Positions 1 to 5,931 of a stretch of DNA of 7,040 nucleotides are shown here, piece by piece (the stretch's first letter is position 1; every line of letters begins with the position of its first letter). Location of the stretch: contig JALRFC010000090.1 in assembly GCA_023253875.1 (NCBI GenBank), forward strand, positions 1-7,040. The letters are read 5' to 3'. The stretch comes from Candidatus Kapaibacterium sp. Lineage in GTDB: Bacteria > Bacteroidota > Ignavibacteria > Kapaibacteriales > UBA961. The notes under the pieces are model-generated. The model did not search any database. It saw nothing but the letters and a program-made list of their open reading frames with translations, and was not told where the DNA came from. A program made the translations under genes and the position numbers.

Positions 1-130
1 CGATGCAAATGAAGATGCATTGAAAGAAATTGCATTGAATGATGAATCAGTGAAGAAGAGTCTTGAAGGTCTCACAATTCGAAAGTCCATCATAGTGTCA
101 GGTAAACTTGTGAATTTCATCGCGAATTAA
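1..130 (+). CDS. leuS: Leucyl-tRNA synthetase, C-terminal end (partial)
   Basis: This is the last 42 codons of a gene entering from the left edge, read in the frame starting at base 2 and ending in TAA at 128-130. The final residues read IRKSIIVSGKLVNFIAN, which matches the very conserved end of bacterial leucyl-tRNA synthetases (typically IRKxIVVPGKLVNIV). That strand belongs to the C-terminal domain that contacts the tRNA elbow. The enzyme charges tRNA-Leu in the cytoplasm. Catalytic and editing domains lie outside the window. The next gene begins one base after the stop, so the two are probably co-transcribed. The identification rests on a short tail, but the motif is distinctive. Confidence 0.85.
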   Translation, partial: DANEDALKEIALNDESVKKSLEGLTIRKSIIVSGKLVNFIAN

Positions 131-131
131 G

Positions 132-1352
132 ATGTCATTTCTCAGACTCATCTATCTTGCACATCGCTTTGGAACCTCGTTGAAGAAACGAGGTTTTATT
201 GCATTTACGCGCATCGTAGCCATACTCAGCATTGCAATTGGTTGCATGGCTTTGCTTCTTTCAATGGCAATATTGGATGGATTCAAACAAGCATTGGAAG
301 ATAATGCTGTAAAGTTCACTGCGCATATTCGCATACAATCATTCAATGGGGAAATTCCGCCACCATTGCCAGATCATGTCATGCACAATCCGGCCATTGC
401 TTCTGTTGAAATAGCATTGCAAAAAGAGGGATTATTGCGTAAAAGAGGTGGTGATATCGACGGTATTTTGCTCAAAGGAATTGACGATGAAATGGAATTT
501 ATTGCAAGACCTAAAGAACTTCGCAAGGGGAGTATTACCTTTTCAACCGATTCATCCAGAGAAATCATCATAAGTGAAAGACTCGCAAATTCCATGGGTT
601 TGGGCATTTCGGATACTGCAATCATCACTTCAATGATTCCCGATCCCGGCGGATCCACCATTCCATTACCCGTCACGATGAAAGCTCATATACGTGGTGT
701 ATATAAAACAGGAATGTCACAATATGATGAGCTATATGTATTTCTTCCTCGAAAGACTTTATCTCAATTGCTTGGAACATCGCACGATACAAAATCACAT
801 TATGAATTGATGGTGAAATCAGGATATGATATCAATGCAATTGGTGAGGAAATTCAAGAGCAAGTACCCTATCCATTATTCGTGCAGACAGTCTATGACT
901 TGCATGCAGGTATGTTTCACTGGATTGAATTGCAAAAAGAACCAATTCCAATCGTGCTTAGCCTAATTGGCATTGTTGCCATTATGAATATTCTCACAAG
1001 TTTACTCATCATCGTGATTGAAAAAACACGTAGTATCGGAATCCTACAATCGCTCGGCATGAAACCGTTATCGATTATGATGATTTTTTCCTTTCAGGGA
1101 ATTGCACTCGGCGTCTTCGGTATAACGCTAGGTTGCATTGGGAGTTTCATGCTATGTACCATTCAACAGAAATATGGTGTGATCACATTAAATGCAGATT
1201 TATATTTCATTGATACTCTTCCGATTAGCATGAAAGCATGGCATTATTATCTTGTTGGTGGCTCTGCTCTTATATTATCACTCTTCGCAACAATCATCCC
1301 CGCATTTGTTGCATCCCGCATTTCCCCCACGAAAGCAATGCTTTTCAAATAA
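132..1352 (+). CDS. LolC/LolE-type ABC transporter permease (FtsX-like)
   Basis: A 406-residue integral membrane protein with the layout of the lipoprotein-releasing LolC/LolE family. It has one N-terminal membrane helix (about residues 27-49), a large periplasmic domain (about 50-265), then three C-terminal helices (about 272-295, 313-345 and 371-397). The loop after helix 2 reads EKTRSIGILQSLGMKPLSIM, the family's signature cytoplasmic coupling helix that touches the ATPase. The end (ASRISPTKAM) also fits. In the known system this permease works with a LolD ATPase to detach outer-membrane lipoproteins from the inner membrane. No ATPase gene is in the window. The ATG lies one base after the leuS stop without a clear Shine-Dalgarno, suggesting translational coupling. 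Its 3' end overlaps the convergent folA by 8 bp. LolC versus LolE cannot be decided; a generic MacB-like export permease is the alternative. Confidence 0.85.
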   Translation: MSFLRLIYLAHRFGTSLKKRGFIAFTRIVAILSIAIGCMALLLSMAILDGFKQALEDNAVKFTAHIRIQSFNGEIPPPLPDHVMHNPAIASVEIALQKEGLLRKRGGDIDGILLKGIDDEMEFIARPKELRKGSITFSTDSSREIIISERLANSMGLGISDTAIITSMIPDPGGSTIPLPVTMKAHIRGVYKTGMSQYDELYVFLPRKTLSQLLGTSHDTKSHYELMVKSGYDINAIGEEIQEQVPYPLFVQTVYDLHAGMFHWIELQKEPIPIVLSLIGIVAIMNILTSLLIIVIEKTRSIGILQSLGMKPLSIMMIFSFQGIALGVFGITLGCIGSFMLCTIQQKYGVITLNADLYFIDTLPISMKAWHYYLVGGSALILSLFATIIPAFVASRISPTKAMLFK

Positions 1353-1836
1353 TCAATTTTTGATAGAGAATATCGGTTCCGGTTTCATCATCACGCAAAC
1401 TGTGTGATTGTTCGATGGTATATCCTTGGAAATTGAAATCATAGAATGTATCTGCATTGAATTCTCTCATGATTCTACTCACATGAATCGCATTACATTG
1501 CGGAATCAATTCATCAAAAATGCGTTTTCCGCCAATCGCAAAAACCTTTTGCGGAGCAAGTGATTCGGCTATTGACAATGCATGTTCCACGGAGATTGCA
1601 TTGTGGACACCGTGCATTGGTTTCATTGATTGAGTTATGATGATATGCTCTCTATTAGGCAATATTCCCGGCAAAGATTCAAATGTTCTTCTCCCCATGA
1701 TCAATGCATGATGCATCGTGATTGATTTGAACAATTGTAATTCTGTAGAAAGATGCCATGGAAGTTTCCCATCAAGTCCAATGGCATTATTCCGCGCAAT
1801 GGCGAGAATGGCTTCAAGAGAAAATGAATGAGACAT
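1345..1836 (-). CDS. folA: Dihydrofolate reductase
   Basis: A 163-residue protein of normal length for chromosomal bacterial DHFR, which reduces dihydrofolate to tetrahydrofolate with NADPH. Landmarks in order: AIGLDGKLPWHLSTELQLFK (about 18-37) with the conserved PW (W27) and the active-site acid at E32; IMGRRTFESLP (about 46-56), the NADPH-binding arginine region; and FAIGGKRIFDELIP (about 99-112) with the conserved GG. The active-site acid is Glu, as in vertebrate enzymes, where many bacterial enzymes have Asp. I chose the ATG at 1836 because its first base is the last base of the upstream gene's TGA (TGATG). A TTG one codon earlier is possible but less likely. No good Shine-Dalgarno is visible, so coupling to the upstream gene is probable. 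It is last in a three-gene operon, and its stop overlaps the convergent permease gene. No thymidylate synthase is adjacent. Confidence 0.95.
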   Translation of the reverse strand: MSHSFSLEAILAIARNNAIGLDGKLPWHLSTELQLFKSITMHHALIMGRRTFESLPGILPNREHIIITQSMKPMHGVHNAISVEHALSIAESLAPQKVFAIGGKRIFDELIPQCNAIHVSRIMREFNADTFYDFNFQGYTIEQSHSLRDDETGTDILYQKLII

Positions 1837-2132
1837 CAATTCAGCGACATTGGAAATACATAATGAGCGGCATTATGATGAAACATTGCCTCTTCTATGT
1901 CAAATTCCATGAAGTCCTTCATGGGAAATCTCTCAAGATATGCCTCGATATCTTCTGAACTATCTCCAAACATCGTCACCCATAATGTGATCCGATCGAG
2001 TGACAATGTATATGTTGAAACCACGCCTCTTCCCATCAATTTATTGATATATGCTCTTTGCGATGGAATGAGTGATAGAAACTCAGGTGTATATTCTTCA
2101 GGCAATGTAATATTGACCATATAACATTTCAT
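1836..2132 (-). CDS. Small muconolactone-isomerase-like protein (ferredoxin-like fold)
   Basis: A 98-residue protein starting MKCYMVNITLPEEY. Its overall pattern is a short strand, a helix containing IPSQRAYINKLMGRGVV, a strand-rich middle (RITLWVTMFGDSSEDIEAYL) and a closing KDFMEFDIEEAMFHH. This resembles the muconolactone delta-isomerase (MIase) family, in which residues just after the helix and near the end shape a small active site. Whether it has isomerase activity is unknown; many family members have no assigned substrate. The reading frame stays open back to 2285, but the start at 2132 is favoured by GAGG placed 5 nt upstream (bases 2141-2138), which overlaps the TGA stop of the aldehyde dehydrogenase gene. 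A start at 2120 (MVNITL) is the alternative. It is sandwiched between the aldehyde dehydrogenase and folA and surely co-transcribed. No signal peptide or membrane helix is visible. Confidence 0.7.
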   Translation of the reverse strand: MKCYMVNITLPEEYTPEFLSLIPSQRAYINKLMGRGVVSTYTLSLDRITLWVTMFGDSSEDIEAYLERFPMKDFMEFDIEEAMFHHNAAHYVFPMSLN

Positions 2133-2142
2133 GAATACCTCA
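2133..2142 (-). promoter_or_regulatory. Stop codon and Shine-Dalgarno overlap for the MIase-like gene
   Basis: On the minus strand the sequence reads TGAGG-TATTC-ATG. The TGA that ends the aldehyde dehydrogenase gene shares bases with a GAGG Shine-Dalgarno (2141-2138) spaced 5 nt from the ATG at 2132. This settles the start of the small gene and suggests that ribosomes finishing the upstream gene reinitiate here. Confidence 0.65.
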
Positions 2143-3564
2143 ACGAATGAAATTTGGTGAATTGAATATGAGCATTTTCTCTCTTGAATATTCTTTGATT
2201 GAATGTGGAATTCCTCCCCAACCCAATCCAGACGCATCACGACCTCCGAATGGCATCCAATCCACTCGAAATGCAGTATGATCATTGAGCATCACTGCAC
2301 TCGCATTGAGCGATTTCATCACTTTGAATGCAATATCAGTATTCTTTGTGAAAACCGATGCCTGAAAACCAAAAGGCGATGTATTGATTCTGTGCATTGC
2401 TTCATCAACTTCTGTATAGGTATGAACGCAAAGTACAGGACCGAATATTTCCTGTTTGGTCACTAAGGAATGCTCTGACGGATTATATAACACGGTTGGA
2501 GCATAGAGTGTTTCCGACAATATCTCTCCACCGCATATTATTTGCGCTCCATCTATTTTGGCTTCTTCAATCCAAGAATGAACTCTTAGCACTTCTTTTG
2601 GATGAATGAGTGGTCCACCTTCTGATTCCACAGACAAAGGATCTCCACTTCTGAATTGCTTAAGTCTTTCTTTCAATCCCATGAGTAATGCATCAGTTTG
2701 CGATGCATGTATATAGACATGTTGCGTACTCACGCAAACTTGTCCGGAATGATACATCGAACCTTTCACAATCTTCTCGAGATATTCTGTCATGTCGGCA
2801 TCTTCGGCAATGATGGATGGAGCCATTCCTCCATGTTCCAATGCACAGCGCATTCCGGGAGCAAGTAGCGAACGCAATTTCCATCCGATTTCACCAGAAC
2901 CAATAAATGAGAGAAAGGCAATCCGAGAATCAGATACCATCTGTTGTGCAATAGAGGAATGACAGATCAATGCCTGACACCATTCTTTAGGCAAACCTGC
3001 TTGATATAACATGTCAATAAATGTCAAACATGTTCTTGGAGTTGAACTTGCCGGCTTGATGATGACAGGCGCTCCGGCGGCAATAGCGGGTATCACTTGA
3101 TGTACAATCAAATTGAGCGGATGATTGAATGCACTAATTGCAAAAATCACACCAATTGGCTCATGTATTGTCATTGCAAGTCTATTCTGCGATGATGCAG
3201 TCAAACCCATCGGCACTTCATGTCCATGCATGGTACGCATAGTATCAATTGCAGACTTCACACCTTGTATCGCACGCAATACTTCCACTTTGGAATCAAG
3301 ATATGGCTTACCACCTTCTTTTGTAGCGATGATGGTCAATGCTTCAATTGAGTTCTCCATCATGGGAATCAATCTTTCCAGTATTGCAATTCTTTCATGA
3401 TATGGGATATATTGCTTTGAATCCTTGAATACAGCATATGCAGTGGCTATCATTTTCTCTGCATCGTGTGCATCATGCATTGGTATGCTGTCTATTTGTT
3501 CTCGAGTATATGGTGAATACACCAATAATTCTTGCTTTGACATGATAAACCGTGGAAGTTTCAT
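2140..3564 (-). CDS. NAD(P)-dependent aldehyde dehydrogenase
   Basis: A 474-residue soluble enzyme of usual ALDH length, oxidising an aldehyde to the acid with NAD(P). All catalytic landmarks are present: FNHP with the oxyanion-hole Asn (N147), KPAS (K170, cofactor phosphate region), FIGSGEIG (about 220-227), LEHGG with the general-base Glu (E243), SGQVC with the nucleophile (C277), and QEIFGPV (E372, nicotinamide ribose). The C-terminal part FRVDWMPFGGRDASGLGWGG resembles the lactaldehyde / phosphonoacetaldehyde / glyceraldehyde-phosphate-like branch, but the substrate cannot be read from the sequence. The LEHGGMAP motif departs from the common LELGGK and suggests a particular subgroup. The start may be the ATG at 3564 or at 3543 (MSKQELLVYSP); neither has a clear Shine-Dalgarno. 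It is first gene of an operon with the MIase-like gene and folA, and a large hairpin lies just upstream. Confidence 0.92.
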   Translation of the reverse strand: MKLPRFIMSKQELLVYSPYTREQIDSIPMHDAHDAEKMIATAYAVFKDSKQYIPYHERIAILERLIPMMENSIEALTIIATKEGGKPYLDSKVEVLRAIQGVKSAIDTMRTMHGHEVPMGLTASSQNRLAMTIHEPIGVIFAISAFNHPLNLIVHQVIPAIAAGAPVIIKPASSTPRTCLTFIDMLYQAGLPKEWCQALICHSSIAQQMVSDSRIAFLSFIGSGEIGWKLRSLLAPGMRCALEHGGMAPSIIAEDADMTEYLEKIVKGSMYHSGQVCVSTQHVYIHASQTDALLMGLKERLKQFRSGDPLSVESEGGPLIHPKEVLRVHSWIEEAKIDGAQIICGGEILSETLYAPTVLYNPSEHSLVTKQEIFGPVLCVHTYTEVDEAMHRINTSPFGFQASVFTKNTDIAFKVMKSLNASAVMLNDHTAFRVDWMPFGGRDASGLGWGGIPHSIKEYSREKMLIFNSPNFIR

Positions 3565-3600
3565 TCGAATTTACAAAATCACAACTTTGAATCTACATAA

Positions 3601-3644
3601 GAATGGCGTCAATGCATTTTCTGTGAAAATACATGACGCCATTC
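3601..3644 (-). terminator. Long imperfect hairpin downstream of the yceI-like gene
   Basis: Two perfect 10-bp outer arms, GAATGGCGTC (3601-3610) and GACGCCATTC (3635-3644), enclose a second 10-bp stem, ATGCATTTTC (3612-3621) with GAAAATACAT (3625-3634). There is one bulged A (3611) and a 3-nt loop (3622-3624). The single inner mismatch (C3615/A3631 on the + strand) becomes a G-U pair in minus-strand RNA, so the structure favours a minus-strand transcript. It begins about 30 nt after the stop of the YceI-family gene and ends before the aldehyde dehydrogenase start. No strong U-run follows (TTATGTAG), so a Rho-independent terminator is likely but not certain. The 110-bp gap holds nothing else I can identify. 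Confidence 0.55.
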
Positions 3645-3674
3645 GAATATCAGGATACAATTCAGTAAATGATA

Positions 3675-4259
3675 TTATTTCGTGATTTCGATATTGGCAA
3701 CGAGATCAACGACATCACCGACAACTGCTCCACCTTGATCAAGCATTTTGCTCCAGGATACACCATAATCCTTACGATTGATTTTGCCTGTGATTTTGAA
3801 ACCGGCAACTGTTTGACCCCATGGGCTCTTTTGTGTACCACCGAATTTCACATCAAGTGTGATCGGCTTTGTAACACCACGCATAGTGAAATCACCGGAG
3901 AGTTTATAGGTACCTTTACCTGTCTTCTTCATTGATTTACTTTTGAATGTGATGTTTGGATGATTAGCAACATCAAAGAAGTCTCCACTGCGCAAATGCT
4001 CATCACGTTTTGCATCATCTGTATTGATGGAAGTTGCTTTGATTGTTACATCAATTTGTGCATCAGAAAAATCTTCTTTGTCTGAAGCTACATTTACTGA
4101 AAAATCACCGAATTTTCCATCAGCTTCTGAAACCACCATGTGGCTCACTGAGAATTTTACTGATGAATGAGATCTGTCAAGATTCCATTTTGTGTTTTGC
4201 GCATGTGATGACAATGCACCAAATACGACGACTGCGATTATTGCAATCAAGTTCTTCAT
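3675..4259 (-). CDS. YceI-family periplasmic lipid-binding-like protein
   Basis: A 194-residue secreted protein. Residues 1-20 form a typical signal peptide (MKN, a hydrophobic run, then SSHA before Q21), so the mature protein should be periplasmic. The rest matches the YceI lipocalin-like barrel: W25-N-L-D-R-S-H-S-S-V-K-F (DxxHSxVxF motif), RDEHLRSGDFFDVANHPNI (about 85-103), SGDFTMRGVTKPITLDV (about 121-137) and GFKITGKINRKDYGVSW (about 153-169). Family members bind polyisoprenoid or other long amphiphiles, and some bind quinones; here the ligand is unknown. A strong Shine-Dalgarno, GGAG (4268-4265), sits 5 nt before the ATG. The gene follows the pirin gene by 44 nt and is probably the last gene of the marR operon, ahead of the 3601-3644 hairpin. 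The order MarR, pirin, YceI suggests induction by a small molecule sensed by MarR (inference). Confidence 0.93.
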   Translation of the reverse strand: MKNLIAIIAVVVFGALSSHAQNTKWNLDRSHSSVKFSVSHMVVSEADGKFGDFSVNVASDKEDFSDAQIDVTIKATSINTDDAKRDEHLRSGDFFDVANHPNITFKSKSMKKTGKGTYKLSGDFTMRGVTKPITLDVKFGGTQKSPWGQTVAGFKITGKINRKDYGVSWSKMLDQGGAVVGDVVDLVANIEITK

Positions 4260-4303
4260 GATAACTCCAAAAAATTGTGAATAGTGAAAAAGTGAAAAGT
4301 GGT

Positions 4304-5017
4304 TTATATGCTCATTGGTATTTCTATGAGAAGCACTTTCGATTGTGTATGCATATGGAACAACAATTCTTGTGCATCTTGAATTCCAATACCGTCTCTT
4401 TTGTTTACTGTGATGTCACCAATGGTCACCGATCCTTCAATGACAAAGAGATATACTCCATGATTCTCTGACTTTACATAGTGTTGACATTCAGTCGCAT
4501 TGTCAAATTCACCGAGATACAATTCAGCATCTTGATTAATCCACAATGTGCCTTCTTTCTTCGTGGACGATACGATATTGTACAATTGATTCCGTAATTG
4601 CTCTTTTGTGCATGTCAATTGATCATATCGTGGACTGATATTTCTTTCTTTTGGGAAAATCCACAATTGAAGAAAGTTCACGGGATCTGTTTCGCTCGCA
4701 TTATATTCAGCATGCTGAATTCCGCTTCCCGCACTCATGATCTGCACATCACCTGTTGAAATAATACCTTCATTGCCGGTTGAATCGGAATGCGCCAAGC
4801 TTCCTACAAGTGGAATGGAAATGATTTCCATATTATCATGACCATGTCTTCCAAATCCGGCTCCACCAATCACGAAATCATCATTCAATACTCTCAACAT
4901 GCCAAAGTGCATTCTGCTTGGATCATGATACATTCCAAAACTGAATGTATGATATGTATCGAGCCAGCCATGATTCGCATGACCGCGAGTTTCAGATCTA
5001 TGAATTGTGGTATTCAT
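4304..5017 (-). CDS. Pirin-family bicupin (YhhW-like)
   Basis: A 237-residue cytoplasmic protein, the standard length for bacterial pirins such as E. coli YhhW. The N-terminal cupin (about 1-125) carries the full metal-binding set: H58 and H60 in GRHGHDNMEI, and H102 and E104 in GIQHAEYN, one residue off the YhhW ligands. Other family motifs are the N-terminal RGHANHGWLDTYHTFSFG (about 11-28) and LQLWIFP (about 116-122). The second cupin (about 160-237) lacks an obvious metal site, as usual. Some bacterial pirins show quercetin 2,3-dioxygenase activity, others act as redox or regulatory partners; the role here is unproven. Its ATG overlaps the marR stop as ATGA, with AAGGA (5030-5026) 8 nt upstream, so it is translationally coupled to marR and shares its promoter. 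The intact ligand set argues for a functional metal site. Confidence 0.93.
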   Translation of the reverse strand: MNTTIHRSETRGHANHGWLDTYHTFSFGMYHDPSRMHFGMLRVLNDDFVIGGAGFGRHGHDNMEIISIPLVGSLAHSDSTGNEGIISTGDVQIMSAGSGIQHAEYNASETDPVNFLQLWIFPKERNISPRYDQLTCTKEQLRNQLYNIVSSTKKEGTLWINQDAELYLGEFDNATECQHYVKSENHGVYLFVIEGSVTIGDITVNKRDGIGIQDAQELLFHMHTQSKVLLIEIPMSI

Positions 5018-5502
5018 TTGAGCATTCCTTCAATCTGAAGTTCATGAGCAATGACTCTCCCGCAAAGCTCAGTGATAGTAATCAACTCTTCTTCAGAGAA
5101 CATCGCATCCATTTCTTTTGCAAATGATTGCATCGGTTCATGTAATTCATCCAAGAGATGCAAGCCTTCTTCGGTGATTCTTGTCAATGACATCCGCTTA
5201 TCTATTGGACTCTGAATTCTCTCAGCAAGATTCCTTGCAACCAAACCATCAATAAGTCTTGTAACATCAGGAGCTTTTTCCAACATTCTTTCAATGATTT
5301 CTTTTCGACAAAACCCTTCAGGAGTTCCTTTCAGGATGCGAAGAATATTATACTGAGAATGTGTCAAGTCTTTATCACAACAAACAGCCAATTGATTGCG
5401 TTTTATGATGTCAGCAGATACAAGAATGCTCAGCATTGCTTGCTGCACGGGAGATTCAAAACGTTCTTGCTTTAAGCGAATATGTATCGGCGAATCTTTC
5501 AT
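5014..5502 (-). CDS. MarR-family transcriptional regulator
   Basis: A 162-residue winged helix-turn-helix repressor of normal MarR length. The DNA-binding core runs from about residue 46 (LTHSQYNILRIL) through the recognition region (EKAPDVTRLIDGLVARNLAERI, about 75-96) to the wing DKRMSLTRIT (101-110), matching the family's DxRxxxxxIT. Flanking helices at the N- and C-termini would form the dimer. Cysteines at 41, 42 and 65 could make it redox-responsive, but this is speculation. I chose the start at 5502 (MKDSPIH); the frame is open to an ATG at 5541, but those 13 extra codons would run through the promoter and operator and have no family resemblance. The gene leads the operon with the pirin and YceI genes and probably represses it together with itself, through the palindrome just upstream. 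The ligand is unknown; phenolic or quinone-like compounds are a guess from the neighbours. Confidence 0.92.
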   Translation of the reverse strand: MKDSPIHIRLKQERFESPVQQAMLSILVSADIIKRNQLAVCCDKDLTHSQYNILRILKGTPEGFCRKEIIERMLEKAPDVTRLIDGLVARNLAERIQSPIDKRMSLTRITEEGLHLLDELHEPMQSFAKEMDAMFSEEELITITELCGRVIAHELQIEGMLK

Positions 5503-5506
5503 AACA

Positions 5507-5538
5507 CAAATATACGTGTTCAAACATATATGTTCCAA
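5507..5538 (-). promoter_or_regulatory. Bacteroidota-type promoter of the marR-pirin-yceI operon
   Basis: On the minus strand a TTG (5538-5536) is followed by 21 nt and then TATATTTG (5514-5507). This fits the primary sigma-factor consensus of Bacteroidota (TTTG or TTG, about 19-21 nt, TAnnTTTG). The marR ATG begins only 4 nt after the -7 box. Transcription would thus start at or within a few bases of the start codon, implying a leaderless or nearly leaderless mRNA, consistent with the lack of a Shine-Dalgarno. Confidence 0.6.
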
Positions 5539-5541
5539 CAC
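5516..5541. promoter_or_regulatory. Palindromic operator, probable MarR binding site
   Basis: The 26 bp are built as GTGTT-CAA-ACATATATGT-TCC-AACAC. The 10-bp core is a perfect palindrome and the 5-bp ends are perfect inverted repeats, giving 11 of 13 matching positions per half. It spans nearly all of the spacer between the -33 and -7 boxes of the marR promoter and overlaps the -33 box, so a bound dimer would block RNA polymerase. A further AACAC at 5503-5507 forms another inverted pair with the GTGTT at 5516-5520. The gap to the divergent gene at 5595 means the site might also influence that gene. Confidence 0.65.
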
Positions 5542-5594
5542 ATTTTTTAATTCTGTAACTTTTCACATCATTTTTTTTGTGAGATTATGAACAT

Positions 5595-5882
5595 ATGGCA
5601 CACTCAGTTGACATCTATCTTCAACAATTTCATGGACTTGCGCTCAAGAAACTCAAAGAGATGAGAAAAGTCCTACGAATGGCATTACCCGACGCAGAGG
5701 AGTGTATTTCTTATGGAATGCCCGCTTATCGTATGACAAAAGTCTTGGTTTACTTTGCAGGTAATAAAGAGCATGTCGGATTCTATCCCACTTCTTCAGG
5801 GATCAAGAAGTTTGAACATGAGCTTGGAGAATGGAAATATTCAAAAGGTGCGATAAATCTGAATGTAACATTCAGTACATAA
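5595..5882 (+). CDS. DUF1801 (YdhG-like) protein, probably C-terminally truncated
   Basis: A 95-residue protein with the hallmarks of the DUF1801 family: an N-terminal VDIYLQQFHGLALKKLKEMRKVL, then PDAEECISYGMPAYRM (about 31-46), VLVYFAGNKEHVGFYPTSSGI (about 50-70) and ending in YSKGAINLN. Relatives are usually some 110-125 residues and continue after KGAI with a segment like QFPLDKPIPxDLI and a basic helix. Here the frame stops early in TFST. In the +2-shifted frame just past the stop, YIIRSIT (about 5875-5895) resembles the missing helix, so a small indel near 5850-5880 is likely. The function is not established; a Bacillus relative was linked to intracellular iron delivery. It is divergent from marR across 92 bp holding the operator. 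The ATG at 5595 has only a weak GAGA upstream. It could be a decaying gene, or simply a short variant. Confidence 0.65.
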   Translation: MAHSVDIYLQQFHGLALKKLKEMRKVLRMALPDAEECISYGMPAYRMTKVLVYFAGNKEHVGFYPTSSGIKKFEHELGEWKYSKGAINLNVTFST

Positions 5883-5931
5883 TTCGTTCAATCACGGGCA
5901 AGTTAACGCATTGCAGGCTCAAGCGGTTCCA

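Noticed and set aside
1837..1839. TTG start for folA one codon upstream
   Set aside because: The ATG at 1836 forms the usual TGATG coupling with the preceding stop; TTG is weaker and adds only one residue.
2133..2285. Longer N-terminus for the MIase-like protein, starting at 2285
   Set aside because: It lies inside the end of the aldehyde dehydrogenase gene, and a well-placed GAGG supports the start at 2132.
3565..3600. TGATTTTG upstream of the aldehyde dehydrogenase as a -7 promoter box
   Set aside because: It has one mismatch to TAnnTTTG, and there is no TTG at the right distance; too weak to annotate.
3563..3648. ATTCGAAT palindrome occurring twice (3563-3570 and 3641-3648)
   Set aside because: An 8-bp AT-rich palindrome can recur by chance; one copy touches the aldehyde dehydrogenase start and the other the hairpin edge, with no shared context.
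3669..4261. Plus-strand open frames opposite the YceI, pirin and aldehyde dehydrogenase genes
   Set aside because: They have no recognisable domains, no ribosome sites, and lie fully antisense to well-supported genes.
5503..5541. Earlier ATG (5541) for the MarR gene, adding 13 residues
   Set aside because: It would translate through the palindrome and the TATATTTG promoter box, and the extra residues do not resemble MarR proteins.
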